Part shown: piece by piece, positions 41,624 to 51,023 of the stretch
How positions within the stretch are numbered: position 1 is the first letter of the stretch
Layout of the letters: the number at the start of each line of letters is the position of its first letter
Source of the DNA: Paenibacillus_E allorhizoplanae
Lineage (GTDB): Bacteria; Bacillota; Bacilli; Paenibacillales; NBRC-103111
Assembly: GCF_927798215.1 (NCBI RefSeq)
Contig: NZ_CAKMMW010000009.1
Span: 62,001-126,000 of the forward strand
Direction: 5' to 3'
DNA: 64,000 nucleotides
Translations under genes and position numbers: made by a program
Notes under the pieces: model-generated
What the model saw: the letters and a program-made list of their open reading frames with translations, nothing else
Told to the model about the DNA's origin: nothing
Database searches by the model: none

Positions 41624-42006
41624 TCCGAAACCTCCCTTCCGCGTTCAGCCTCATAATTTTCTTTAACTACACGCAGTAATTCATCCGTTGGGAGACCAAT
41701 CTTACTTATGGATTGAACGAACACGCCTACGGCCTCTTGAATCAGTTCTTCACGAATAGTATTCAAAATGTGCTTATCCGTCGTTATCCGACTCGGGGAA
41801 TTACCTGCAGTTGTGATCAACTTCTGCTCCTCCATTTCTTTATAAGCCTTCTGTGCGGTATTGGGATTGATTTGAAGCAGCCCTGCTAACTCACGCCGCG
41901 ACGGGATTTCTTGTCCGCCTTTCAGCCTGCCAGTGGCCATTTCCTCTTTGAAATACCTGACAACCTGCAGATAAACGGGATCGCGATTATTAAACGTAAT
42001 GTTCAT
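41620..42006 (-). CDS. GntR-family repressor, YtrA subfamily
   Basis: A 128-residue regulator: an N-terminal winged helix (RDPVYLQVVRYFKEEM, then IPSRRELAGLLQINPNTAQKAY in part, residues about 8-60) and only a short dimer helix, the YtrA architecture. It heads the ABC operon. The palindromic half-sites upstream of the gene match the type of operator such proteins bind. Confidence 0.9.
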   Translation of the reverse strand: MNITFNNRDPVYLQVVRYFKEEMATGRLKGGQEIPSRRELAGLLQINPNTAQKAYKEMEEQKLITTAGNSPSRITTDKHILNTIREELIQEAVGVFVQSISKIGLPTDELLRVVKENYEAERGREVSE

Positions 42007-42073
42007 CTAACCATCTCCTATGTTCCTTTCTAGGTAAAACTGGAATTATTTAGTGTGTGTACTAATTGGTTCA

Positions 42074-42107
42074 TACACTTTAAGTGTACTATACTACCCA
42101 TACACTT
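42074..42107. promoter_or_regulatory. Candidate YtrA-type operator
   Basis: Three copies of a 7-base half-site: TACACTT (42074-42080) and AAGTGTA (42082-42088) form a 15-base palindrome, and TACACTT recurs at 42101-42107, 12 bases after AAGTGTA. B. subtilis YtrA is reported to bind AGTGTA and TACACT separated by about 13 bases. It lies 68 bases before the GntR start. Confidence 0.6.
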
Positions 42108-42229
42108 ATTCTGTCAACATTTGGATATTCTAAGGAAGTATTTACTCTGATTTTACTCCCTTTGACATACCTAACTAGTTACATGCAAATAATAGAAAGA
42201 AGGATTTTGTTTCTAGAAAGGAGGCCATA

Positions 42230-43531
42230 ATGAGAGTCAATCTTCCACCAAAAAACAAGGATAATCAGGGGTTTTACGAGAAAATGCGAGGACTGCCAGG
42301 TGCAGTTGTACAGCTTGTTAAACAGCAGGCCGCTAAGTTCATGACTTCCTCAGAGCTTGCTGAACATGGATCATCGACTCCCAACATTGAAATCCCTCTT
42401 GCCGCACAAGACAGATTAGAAAAAGCGTTGCATCAACAAATTGCTCTACAACACGGAGGCGTCATAGCTCCCCCCACTACTGTTCAAGAACAACAGATTG
42501 TGGAACAAATCATCGCCCAAACTCAGATCAATAATCGCAATAACGTGACACGTACACAAGCCTACTGGGCTTGTTATCGTGATTATCCCGAGCTGCATTG
42601 GGCCTTGTTAGCCCACATGGTTTCCCGCAACGGAGGCTGGTGTATGACGGATTTACGTGGTGAACTTATGCCTCACCTGCTGAACAACGATGCCACGGAG
42701 TATATATTTTCCTTTCTTGAGCGCGCGAATGCCCTTATTTTCCAAGATGCTTACCCGCAATTACTGCTCTATGCTGAAAGCAAAAGAAGGCGGCTTAACC
42801 TATTTCATCTTCTTCCTCATTTACATATATCCGCTTGGATGCTCCCCATCTGGCAGGAATTCTGGATTTATCAAGATTCGGCACTGCTCACCATAGGTCT
42901 AATTGTCAATGAGCAGCATTATGTTGAGGAACGTGTTGTTCAGAATCCACTCTACAAACAAACGGTCTTAGATACCGCTCTGTTCAAAACACAAGGCTGG
43001 CTGCAGCTTAATCATGTCGGATTCCCTTTTCGTTCCACATCCATGGATCCACCTCAACCCCATCTTGCTGGCCTAATTCTTGAAAATTTCTCAAAGCTCT
43101 CCGAACGCATCGAATTCGGCAAAAGCCTATACGCGATTCTGTTTGGAGCTCCAGGTGTGCTTCAAGGCGCTTTAGCTTTCGCCTCCGCTACTCCACACAC
43201 CGGTTCTCGTTCCGACTACTGGCCTCATCTGTTCGCTCCCATACGAAAAACCCCTCCTGATCGCAAATATCAGGAGAGGCTCGATGGCCACAGCCTCAAG
43301 AAAGGAGCTGCGCCGTTCTATAGTCCCCCGCTTCACTCAGCATGGCCTGACAGGCCAATGGCTCCAGTTGAGCGAGGTGATTGGTTTAAGCTTGAACATG
43401 AACCTTTACAGCATATCAGCTCGATGAAGGTTCCACGTGCTTTCGATTTGACGCAAGATCTGTGCCTAGGATTGAGCAAAATTGAACTCGCTGTTCTAAG
43501 TGCACAAGCGATTAAGAAGATCATTCGCTAA
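42230..43531 (+). CDS. DUF2515-family protein (YppC-like)
   Basis: A 433-residue protein. The central part (about 100-340) with NNVTRTQAYW, HWALLAHMVSRNGGWCMTDL and FLERANALIFQDAYPQLLLY resembles the DUF2515/YppC family as I recall it; function unknown. The first 60 residues and the last 80, rich in P and charged residues, are extra compared with B. subtilis YppC (about 330). No signal peptide. AGAAAGGAGG precedes the ATG. It is monocistronic and convergent with the flippase gene. Confidence 0.7.
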   Translation: MRVNLPPKNKDNQGFYEKMRGLPGAVVQLVKQQAAKFMTSSELAEHGSSTPNIEIPLAAQDRLEKALHQQIALQHGGVIAPPTTVQEQQIVEQIIAQTQINNRNNVTRTQAYWACYRDYPELHWALLAHMVSRNGGWCMTDLRGELMPHLLNNDATEYIFSFLERANALIFQDAYPQLLLYAESKRRRLNLFHLLPHLHISAWMLPIWQEFWIYQDSALLTIGLIVNEQHYVEERVVQNPLYKQTVLDTALFKTQGWLQLNHVGFPFRSTSMDPPQPHLAGLILENFSKLSERIEFGKSLYAILFGAPGVLQGALAFASATPHTGSRSDYWPHLFAPIRKTPPDRKYQERLDGHSLKKGAAPFYSPPLHSAWPDRPMAPVERGDWFKLEHEPLQHISSMKVPRAFDLTQDLCLGLSKIELAVLSAQAIKKIIR

Positions 43532-43545
43532 CAAGTGTGATGCGG

Positions 43546-45240
43546 TTACGAACGTTTTAACAAACGACTCGCTTTCGCAATGAGCTTCTGTACGGGTGAT
43601 GGAAAACTCTTCACATCATCCTTCGTAACCACTCGCGTCATCATGAGCATAAGGGGATACAAAGCCACTGTTAATCCACAGATCAGCACCGCTTGGATAC
43701 CCTGATTCAAGCGGAACCAAGGCGATGGTACCACATAATTATGCGTCAGCCATTCCGCTGCAAAGCCAAGCACGCCGATGACAATGATCGTAAGGATAAG
43801 TCCACCGAACCGACGTCCCAGAATGGTGAACGATACTTCCTTGCGGAGTGAACGTATATTCAGCCATGACATCGCGATAAAGCATAGCCCTGTTGAGATG
43901 ATGATACCGTAGATACCAAACCAATGCCCGAGCACGAGGCTGCCAAGCAGCTTGATGGCAATGCCGACACCCACATGAGCCATCAATGGCTTCATCCTTC
44001 CCATACCCATCAGAACGGCTCCTGAGGTCTGCATAACGATCTGGAACATCGCACCTGCCGTCAGCAAGGAAATCATCGCAGGTCCATGGGCGATGCCATA
44101 GGCGGAATCCTCATGCCCAAAGAGGAAGAAATCGAGCGGTCTAGCCGCAATACTGATCATCAGTACGGCAGGAAGACCAGATAAAATCGCAAGCTGTAAC
44201 ACGCGCGTCGTCTGCTGGCCGACCTGTTTCAAATCTTTGCGTGAATACGCAGCCGAAATGATAGGTACAACGGATTGACTCAAGGCGATCGCCAAAATAA
44301 TCGGAATCCCCGCGAGCGATTGTGCGCGTCCACCAATAATTCCGACTAAGCCTAAAGCCTCCGCGGCACCGATCTTATCTTCAAGCAACGGAATAATCAT
44401 CGACGTATCGATCGCATACACCAGCGTTACGGTGACGGAGAAGACGACGATTGGGATTGAGAGCTTTAACAAGCTTCGATATATATCCCGATACCTGAAC
44501 ATTTCACCTGGTTGATCACCTGCACGTGTTGCTCCAATTTGTTCTGCCGCGGCTTGTGATGTTGCCCCGACGGATTGGCGTGTTTGCGCATCATTTCGTT
44601 TCAGCTTCATAGCGTAGTACAACATGACGGCAAGTGCGGCAATACCCCCGACAACACCTCCGAAGGAAGCCCCTGCCACACCCCAACCCAGTGAAATATT
44701 GAGCAAGAAATAAGCAAGTAAAATGGACGTAATCAATCGGAATATTTGTTCCACCACTTGCGAAATACCATTAGGCATCATATGTTGTCTGCCTTGGAAG
44801 TAGCCGCGCATAATGGCAATCAGCGGGAAGAACAACATCGCTGGTGCAATGGCTCTAGTCGCTAGCGTAGCATCCGGTCCACCGTGCGAGATATTCTCAG
44901 CATAAATAGGTGCGAAGACGTATAACAGAACAGTCATCCCAGCTCCAGCTACGACAGCAAACCAAATTGCTGCCCGATAAATCCTTTGCGCTTCTTGCGG
45001 TCGACCGATGGCTCTCTTCTCGGCAACCATTTTACTTAATGCACTCGGAATACCCGCTGTTGCGATAACGAGCAAGATTGAATATAAATTAAAAGCAATG
45101 GAATAGCTGCCCATCCCTTTTTCCTCAAGCAGATGCACCAGCGGTATTCGCTGGAAAACGCCGAGAAACCGCGCTACAAGCGCGGCTACGGTGAGAATGA
45201 GCGTCCCTTTTACAAGGGAATCTTTGGTTACCTTCGTCAA
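43546..45240 (-). CDS. Polysaccharide/lipid II flippase of the MOP family (YtgP/MurJ or SpoVB type)
   Basis: A 564-residue membrane protein with about 14 hydrophobic helices. The opening KGTLILTVAALVARFLGVFQRIPL and the ATAGIPSALSKMVAE block (both quoted in part) are typical of the SpoVB/YtgP group, which moves lipid II or other undecaprenyl-linked sugars across the membrane. A polar loop at about 215-245 is longer than usual. The start is TTG, about 5 bases after AAGGAACG. Housekeeping MurJ-like and sporulation SpoVB members cannot be separated by eye. Confidence 0.87.
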   Translation of the reverse strand: MTKVTKDSLVKGTLILTVAALVARFLGVFQRIPLVHLLEEKGMGSYSIAFNLYSILLVIATAGIPSALSKMVAEKRAIGRPQEAQRIYRAAIWFAVVAGAGMTVLLYVFAPIYAENISHGGPDATLATRAIAPAMLFFPLIAIMRGYFQGRQHMMPNGISQVVEQIFRLITSILLAYFLLNISLGWGVAGASFGGVVGGIAALAVMLYYAMKLKRNDAQTRQSVGATSQAAAEQIGATRAGDQPGEMFRYRDIYRSLLKLSIPIVVFSVTVTLVYAIDTSMIIPLLEDKIGAAEALGLVGIIGGRAQSLAGIPIILAIALSQSVVPIISAAYSRKDLKQVGQQTTRVLQLAILSGLPAVLMISIAARPLDFFLFGHEDSAYGIAHGPAMISLLTAGAMFQIVMQTSGAVLMGMGRMKPLMAHVGVGIAIKLLGSLVLGHWFGIYGIIISTGLCFIAMSWLNIRSLRKEVSFTILGRRFGGLILTIIVIGVLGFAAEWLTHNYVVPSPWFRLNQGIQAVLICGLTVALYPLMLMMTRVVTKDDVKSFPSPVQKLIAKASRLLKRS

Positions 45241-45286
45241 GTCCGTTCCTTCTCTCTCTTACAGTTTTCTTACGTCCTTCTAAGCC

Positions 45287-45766
45287 TCAAAAGATCCACA
45301 GAAAGAAAATAATAATCATAGCCAGCTGCAAAACAATTTTCACCACAGAGCTGGCAAAAAAACCAAGCACAGACCCAATTCCTGCGCGTACGGCGTTCTG
45401 CCAGGAGGTTCCAGCAATTAATTCACCGACTACAGCGCCAATGAAGGGTCCTAGGATAATCCCGAACGCCGGAATCACGAAAGGACCAATGATCAAACCA
45501 ATCGTGCTTCCGACGATTGCCGGTTTAGAGCCGCCGAATTTTTTGACCCCTAATGCACTAACCGCGTAATCCGCCACGATAATAATAATGACAACCAAGG
45601 TCTGGATCAACCAGAACCAGAAGCCGAAGTGCTCCCAAGTAATCAGCCAGCCATAAATGAAAAAGGCAGCATAAATAGCCAGTACACCAGGCAGAATCGG
45701 ATAAACGGCCCCCACCATTCCGATGACAAATAAAAGAATAACGACAATCCAACCCAAGGTAATCAT
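45287..45766 (-). CDS. DUF456-family membrane protein
   Basis: A 159-residue protein with four or five hydrophobic segments and glycine-rich turns (GVKKFGGSKPAIVGSTIG, GIILGPFIGAVVGELIAG) characteristic of DUF456. Function unknown. It is 46 bases upstream of the flippase gene on the same strand, so co-transcription is likely. Ribosome site GGAGGAA precedes the ATG. Confidence 0.85.
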   Translation of the reverse strand: MITLGWIVVILLFVIGMVGAVYPILPGVLAIYAAFFIYGWLITWEHFGFWFWLIQTLVVIIIIVADYAVSALGVKKFGGSKPAIVGSTIGLIIGPFVIPAFGIILGPFIGAVVGELIAGTSWQNAVRAGIGSVLGFFASSVVKIVLQLAMIIIFFLWIF

Positions 45767-45818
45767 GCTCAGTTCATTCCTCCATTATAGCGTCAATGTG
45801 GTGGATCTTGATCCTGGG

Positions 45819-46556
45819 CTAGGTGAGCAGGTAAGTGCGAATGACTTGTGCGACAGCATGCTCATTGTTCGTCACTGTCGTAATATCAGCGATCCGCTTC
45901 ACTTCTTCCTGGGCATTTCCCATAGCCACACCTAGTCCTGCTTCACGAATCATCGCAATATCATTTTCGCTGTCACCCATAGCAATCACCTCGGACATCG
46001 CAATGCCCAGAAGTTGACACACCGTTTCTACACCCGTTGCTTTGCTGATGCCGAGCGGGTTCAATTCCAAGTTCGACGGATGTGAATTGGTGATTTCAAG
46101 CGTCCCCCAACTCGACACCACATCGCGAATGCGTTGCAATTTCTCTGCATTATCTGTGAAGTAACCAAATTTAAGCCATTCATGCTGATCCATATCCAGC
46201 CCTTCGCTCTCGCGATTGAACACACCTGCTACGGAATACGCCCACCACCAGCAGTCATTTTCAACTGCCAGTTGGTGTAAATTACGTATCGTTTCAATCG
46301 GTACTAGCGTCCGTTTCAGCAACGTATCTGGCGATGCCCACACTTCACTGCCATTTACCACAACAAGGGGCGTTGAGAGCCCCAGCTCCTTAACGAAAGG
46401 CATAGCGCTGATGGCTCCGCGTCCCGTGGACATGATCACCACTTTACCTTGTGCAGAGGCTTCGCGAATCGCTGCTTGATTCTCCGCAGATATTTTCTTG
46501 TCCTCGTTCAGTAAGGTGCCATCCATATCAAGTGCGATTAATTTATAGGTTCCCAT
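45819..46556 (-). CDS. Cof-type HAD phosphatase
   Basis: A 245-residue HAD-superfamily hydrolase of the Cof/YwpJ subgroup. Motif I LDMDGTLL (nucleophile D at about residue 8), motif II STGR, motif III lysine in KATGV, motif IV GDSENDIAMI, and a C2-type cap between motifs II and III. Substrates are usually sugar phosphates, FMN or PLP. Start at the ATG 9 bases after AGGAG; the longer ATG at 46577 adds seven residues. Confidence 0.9.
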   Translation of the reverse strand: MGTYKLIALDMDGTLLNEDKKISAENQAAIREASAQGKVVIMSTGRGAISAMPFVKELGLSTPLVVVNGSEVWASPDTLLKRTLVPIETIRNLHQLAVENDCWWWAYSVAGVFNRESEGLDMDQHEWLKFGYFTDNAEKLQRIRDVVSSWGTLEITNSHPSNLELNPLGISKATGVETVCQLLGIAMSEVIAMGDSENDIAMIREAGLGVAMGNAQEEVKRIADITTVTNNEHAVAQVIRTYLLT

Positions 46557-46603
46557 TCGCGCCAACTCCTGTCTCATGCTGCCTTACATTTGTCATTGTC
46601 GTT

Positions 46604-48478
46604 CTAGTAAGCAGTGAGCACTTTCTTAGGCAGCTCTTCCATGAATGTTTTGTGCCAAAGTGCAAAAATATAGAGAGTCCACAAGCGTCGTGCATAGTCT
46701 CCTTGACCGATGCGATGCTTATGAAGCATTTTCTCCACAGCCTCAATGTCGATGTAATCCTCAATCCCGCTGGTTTTGATTTGATCCATGACCATATCGC
46801 CCATCGCGCCTTTCATCCAATCCCGCAGGGGTACTGGGAAGCCTAACTTCGGACGATTCAGAATCGGATCTGGGATAATCCCTTCCATCGCTTTTCGGAA
46901 AATGTACTTCGTGGTCCCATTCGCTATGCGATACTTCGCTGGAATGCGGCGTGCAATTTCGAACAGTTCCTTGTCCAGAAAAGGAACGCGCAGCTCCAAG
47001 GAATGTGCCATCGTCATTTTGTCGGCTTTCATGAGAATATCGCCTGGCATCCACAAATTCATGTCGATGTACTGCATCCGGCTTACTGGATCCAAATGTT
47101 TCGTTTTGTTATAGTAATCGCCGGCGATTTGCACGGGATTCTTGTAGGCGCGCAGCATCTCACTATCGAGACGGAGCACTTCCGCTTTCATATCCTCGGA
47201 GAAAATTTTGGCATTCCCGAGGAAGCGTTCTTCTAGCGGAGTCGTCCCCCGCAACACATAGTTGCGGCCTTTCACTCCGCTCGGCAGTATGCGTGCGAAG
47301 CGGTTCAGCATGCGCTTCACCGATGATGGCAGCTGATCCAGCGGCTTGAGCGACTGCGGCTCGCGATAGATGCGATAGCCGCCGAAGAGCTCGTCCGCGC
47401 CTTCGCCGGACAGCACGACCGTTACGTGCTCGCGCGCAAGCTGAGCGACGTGGTAGAGAGCAATGGCCGAAGGATCGGCGACAGGCTCGTCCTGGTGCCA
47501 GATCGCTTTCGGCATCGTCGCAAAGAAATCATCCTGCGTGATGATTTTGTCGTAGTGCTCCGTCCCGAGCGTCGCTGCGGTCTGAGCAGCGATCGGCGTC
47601 TCGTTGTTGGCGCCATCGAAGCCAACGGAGAACGTGCGGATCGGTTCGATATTCCGCATGTGGGTAGCAATCGCCGTCGAGTCGATTCCGCTAGACAGGA
47701 AGCATCCGCGTTCCACGTCGCTGACCATGTGGAGCTTGACGGATTCTTTCAAGCCTTCGCGAATTTGTTCCACATAGTAGTCAAATGGCTTCTCTTCTGG
47801 CTCAAACATAGGATCCCAATATTTATGTAGGGTCATTTTGCCGTCAAAAGTAATTGTAACCGAGTGAGCAGGCGGCAGCTTATAGATACCTTGGAACATC
47901 GTATGCGGCTCTGGCACATATTGAAAGGTCAAGTAATTCAGCAAGCTGTCCGTATGGATCAACCGATTCATGCCTTCCGCCGCAAGCAAGCTCTTGATCT
48001 CCGAGCCGAACAGGAATTGACGGTCACTCACATGATAATAAAACGGCTTAATGCCGAAGTGGTCTCTCGCACCAAACAGCTGCTTTTTCTTGCGGTCCCA
48101 GATAACAAAACCGAACATACCACGCATATGCTTCACGCAATCCTCGCCAAACTCCTCATAAAGATGGACGATAACTTCGGTGTCACTCTGCGTGCGGAAA
48201 ATATGGCCGCGCTCCTTCAACATCGTGCGCAGCTCTTTGTAATTATAAATTTCACCGTTGAAAATAATCCAGACGGTTTCATCTTCATTCGCTAATGGCT
48301 GATGGCCTTCTTTGATATCGATAACTGATAATCGTCTAAATCCTAAGCCAATGCGATTCTCTGTCCAGAAGCCGACATCATTTGGCCCCCGATGCACGAT
48401 CACATCTGTCATTTGCTGAAGCATAGCCTCAGTTGGTTCTCTATCTTCAAAATACATAACACCTGTAATACCACACAT
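46604..48478 (-). CDS. asnB: Asparagine synthetase, glutamine-hydrolysing
   Basis: A 624-residue enzyme making asparagine from aspartate, ATP and glutamine. After removal of Met, C2 of MCGITGV is the glutaminase nucleophile, which fixes the start at 48478. The synthetase half has the pyrophosphate loop FLSSGIDSTAIA and the GEGADELFGGY block. Length matches AsnB/AsnO of Bacillales. GGAGGAG lies 11 bases upstream. Bases 47280-47720 have higher GC than the flanks. AsnO has a sporulation role in B. subtilis; AsnB and AsnO cannot be separated here. Confidence 0.93.
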   Translation of the reverse strand: MCGITGVMYFEDREPTEAMLQQMTDVIVHRGPNDVGFWTENRIGLGFRRLSVIDIKEGHQPLANEDETVWIIFNGEIYNYKELRTMLKERGHIFRTQSDTEVIVHLYEEFGEDCVKHMRGMFGFVIWDRKKKQLFGARDHFGIKPFYYHVSDRQFLFGSEIKSLLAAEGMNRLIHTDSLLNYLTFQYVPEPHTMFQGIYKLPPAHSVTITFDGKMTLHKYWDPMFEPEEKPFDYYVEQIREGLKESVKLHMVSDVERGCFLSSGIDSTAIATHMRNIEPIRTFSVGFDGANNETPIAAQTAATLGTEHYDKIITQDDFFATMPKAIWHQDEPVADPSAIALYHVAQLAREHVTVVLSGEGADELFGGYRIYREPQSLKPLDQLPSSVKRMLNRFARILPSGVKGRNYVLRGTTPLEERFLGNAKIFSEDMKAEVLRLDSEMLRAYKNPVQIAGDYYNKTKHLDPVSRMQYIDMNLWMPGDILMKADKMTMAHSLELRVPFLDKELFEIARRIPAKYRIANGTTKYIFRKAMEGIIPDPILNRPKLGFPVPLRDWMKGAMGDMVMDQIKTSGIEDYIDIEAVEKMLHKHRIGQGDYARRLWTLYIFALWHKTFMEELPKKVLTAY

Positions 48479-48490
48479 GGTGAGACTCAC

Positions 48491-48854
48491 TCCTCCGTAC
48501 TCTCATCATTCTTTCTCTTGGACAACCGATATATTAGTATACCATATCAGCCCGTCATTCAGGAAATACCGTGAGCGTACGAGAATGGCTGTATCCTATA
48601 GAAAAATGATGGAAATGAGAAGTCGTTTTAAAGAAGCAGATAACCGGCTTTTTTTCATGAGATTCGACCACCTTTCCTCTGTGCACAAAAGTTGACCTCG
48701 GGCAACATTTAGGGTGAAGCTAATTCTTATTCTTACCCTTGGAATAGGATATGCCGTTGGGGAGCAACTGGTGCGTGTTGCTAAAAAAGCAGCGTATCGT
48801 TACTCGATTACGTGTCCCAGACTACAGGAAATCCATCTATTCGCAAAAATTCAC
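48491..48854. other. 360-base region upstream of asnB
   Basis: No gene supported; short ORFs on the plus strand lack ribosome sites. On the minus strand an extended -10 (TGGTATACT, 48536-48544) is a fair asnB promoter candidate, with no clear -35. I see no T-box or known riboswitch. Confidence 0.35.
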
Positions 48855-48882
48855 GAAAAAAAGAGCTTGCCGCAGCAAGCTC
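48855..48882 (-). terminator. Terminator of the penicillin-binding protein gene
   Basis: GAGCTTGC pairs with GCAAGCTC around a CGCA/TGCG loop, followed on the minus strand by seven T residues. Confidence 0.88.
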
Positions 48883-48925
48883 CCTATCCCATTCATATCT
48901 CTTTCACTTTCTTACTTCCTATTCC

Positions 48926-50983
48926 TTACCAAGGCCGCTTCCCGCCGCCAAGCTTCGTCAGAACGCCACCGTATGCCGCGTCATATGCTTCGAAGATTTT
49001 CGCCGCAATCGGGGATGCCCCGTAACGTCCGAAACCACCTTCCGGCACTACGACCGCTACGGCCAGTTTTGGATTCTCCACCGGTGCAAAGGCGATCAGT
49101 ACGGCATTCTCTACCCTTCCTCCAGCCACATCCTGTGTGGATGTTCCTGTCTTACGAGCGACATTGAAGGGTAATTCGTCAATGCCTTGAGCACCGCTTT
49201 TCATCCCATGAATAATCGTATTCCAGTCCGCTTGTGTGAACTCCTTGGATGAATCATCTAAGACCTCAGGCTCAATCGTCTTCACCAGATTGCCTTGATA
49301 ATCACGTATTTCTTCTACGAACTGAGGCTTCATTCGTTTTCCACGACTAGCAAGCGTTGCCGTATATTGCGCAAGTTGCAGCGTTGTCGTTTTCTCATTC
49401 TGTCCCCAGGATGCGTAAACCATCGCGGACTGATAACTGTCTTTCTCCGCATTTTTAATAAAGTCATTGGATCCTGCGTACTCACCAGGCAATCCACTGC
49501 CCGTTTGCACACCCATGCCGAACTTAGCCAGATACTCCGCCCACTTGGCTGTCACCTTTGCGTTTTCTCGCCCAAATTTATTCCAGAAAGGGATACCTAC
49601 CATCGCTGACATATACGTATTCGAGGAAACCTCAATAGCGGACGAAGCGTTTAAACTGCCATATGCGTGCTTATCGGAGTTTGAAATGGCACTATTGCCA
49701 TCCCGACCAAATGTGAATGTACCTGTATCATAATAGGTCTGCCCTGCTGTAAACAACTTTTCTTTCAACCCGATTAATACGGATAACGGTTTAATCGTTG
49801 AACCCATGAAAACAATGGAAGATGGATGCTTTGCATTCTCTTTAGCGTCTGGATATTTGGCTTTGGCTGTAGTGATCGTACCATTCTGTATGTAAGTCTC
49901 GATCTCTTTATAGGTAGCTGTTGCCATCCCGCCTGTCCAAGCATTCGCATCATAATCAGGGTAATTCGCCATGGTGATGACACGTCCTGTATCCACTTCC
50001 ATCGCTACTGCGAAGCCCGAGGACGCTTTCACCCCATATTTCAGATATGCATCATTCGCATTAGAAGGAGAACGGAGATACTGGATATGATCATGCAGCA
50101 TTTTCTCCGTCGCCTTCTGAACGTCCTTGTTGATCGACAGATACAGATTATTGCCCTTAATTGGAGCTGTCACTTCAGCTCTTCCAATGATTTTCATCGC
50201 GGCATTCACCGGATATTTTTTACTGCCGTTCTTACCGCGCAGCTCATCCTGATACATCCGCTCGATCCCATCGAAACCGACATTCTCGTTGCTTAAATAT
50301 TCTTCACTATTCGGATTATCCTTATAGATTTTTTTCGCTGTTTCGGTTGAAAATGCATTCGTATATCCGACTAACTGCGTAGCAATTGTCGTCTTATCGT
50401 CCTCCACCTCATAGGTGCGGATACTTTCTTCCGTTACTTCCAGCCCTTTGTATTCATCCCGGTGTTCCAGCAAATACGCAATTTCAGCATTGGATAAATC
50501 CGCTTTAATACGGCGTGGTACGGAATAGTAGCTCGGATCTTTCACTGGCTTTTTATTAATGTCATAGCCCAAATCCATCGCAAGGACAATTTCTTCAGCT
50601 GTTGGGCTAACTGTGTTCGGTTTCGCAAACTTGTCAAATACTTCGCTCTTAATGCGTTTGGCTAAATCAATATTAGCATCCTTATCCTGGCCTGGTTCAA
50701 TACGGAAAAATAAAGACTGTACGGGAATGGTATACGCCAGTGGGGATTTCGTAGAATCATAAATATTGCCGCGAATCGGGGCGATTTTGTTGGTTTGATT
50801 CGTGTTGGTATTCTCTGCAGCCTTCAGATCCTTGGCTTGAACGAATTGAAGAATCGCTAACCGCACAATGAGTACGGAAAAAAGTAAAAAAGTAACGAAG
50901 AAAAATATATTGATCCGAAACGAAAAGTGCCGTTTTTTAGTGATTTCTTTTTTCTTCGGATCATCCATAATGGATGACTTCAT
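48926..50983 (-). CDS. Class B penicillin-binding protein (transpeptidase)
   Basis: A 685-residue membrane-anchored DD-transpeptidase. A basic cytoplasmic stretch is followed by one helix (about 25-45), the class B pedestal domain with RGNIYDS (about 71-77), then the transpeptidase: S395-TIK for the SxxK motif, S453-SN for SxN and KTGT near residue 618. The pedestal lacks PASTA repeats. It fits PBP2/PbpA/PBP4b-like enzymes of Bacillales. ATG with AAGGAT about 11 bases upstream. It is downstream of a HAD gene but separated by 40 bases on the same strand. Confidence 0.92.
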   Translation of the reverse strand: MKSSIMDDPKKKEITKKRHFSFRINIFFFVTFLLFSVLIVRLAILQFVQAKDLKAAENTNTNQTNKIAPIRGNIYDSTKSPLAYTIPVQSLFFRIEPGQDKDANIDLAKRIKSEVFDKFAKPNTVSPTAEEIVLAMDLGYDINKKPVKDPSYYSVPRRIKADLSNAEIAYLLEHRDEYKGLEVTEESIRTYEVEDDKTTIATQLVGYTNAFSTETAKKIYKDNPNSEEYLSNENVGFDGIERMYQDELRGKNGSKKYPVNAAMKIIGRAEVTAPIKGNNLYLSINKDVQKATEKMLHDHIQYLRSPSNANDAYLKYGVKASSGFAVAMEVDTGRVITMANYPDYDANAWTGGMATATYKEIETYIQNGTITTAKAKYPDAKENAKHPSSIVFMGSTIKPLSVLIGLKEKLFTAGQTYYDTGTFTFGRDGNSAISNSDKHAYGSLNASSAIEVSSNTYMSAMVGIPFWNKFGRENAKVTAKWAEYLAKFGMGVQTGSGLPGEYAGSNDFIKNAEKDSYQSAMVYASWGQNEKTTTLQLAQYTATLASRGKRMKPQFVEEIRDYQGNLVKTIEPEVLDDSSKEFTQADWNTIIHGMKSGAQGIDELPFNVARKTGTSTQDVAGGRVENAVLIAFAPVENPKLAVAVVVPEGGFGRYGASPIAAKIFEAYDAAYGGVLTKLGGGKRPW

Positions 50984-51023
50984 GCGGGTTCATATCCTTT
51001 CTTACTAACACTTAGGTCGTACT

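Noticed and set aside
47426..48295. Plus-strand ORFs of 134 and 143 codons
   Set aside because: Antisense to asnB, which is intact and well supported.
48491..48854. T-box leader for asnB
   Set aside because: I looked for the AGGGTGG-type T-box core and specifier stem and did not find them.
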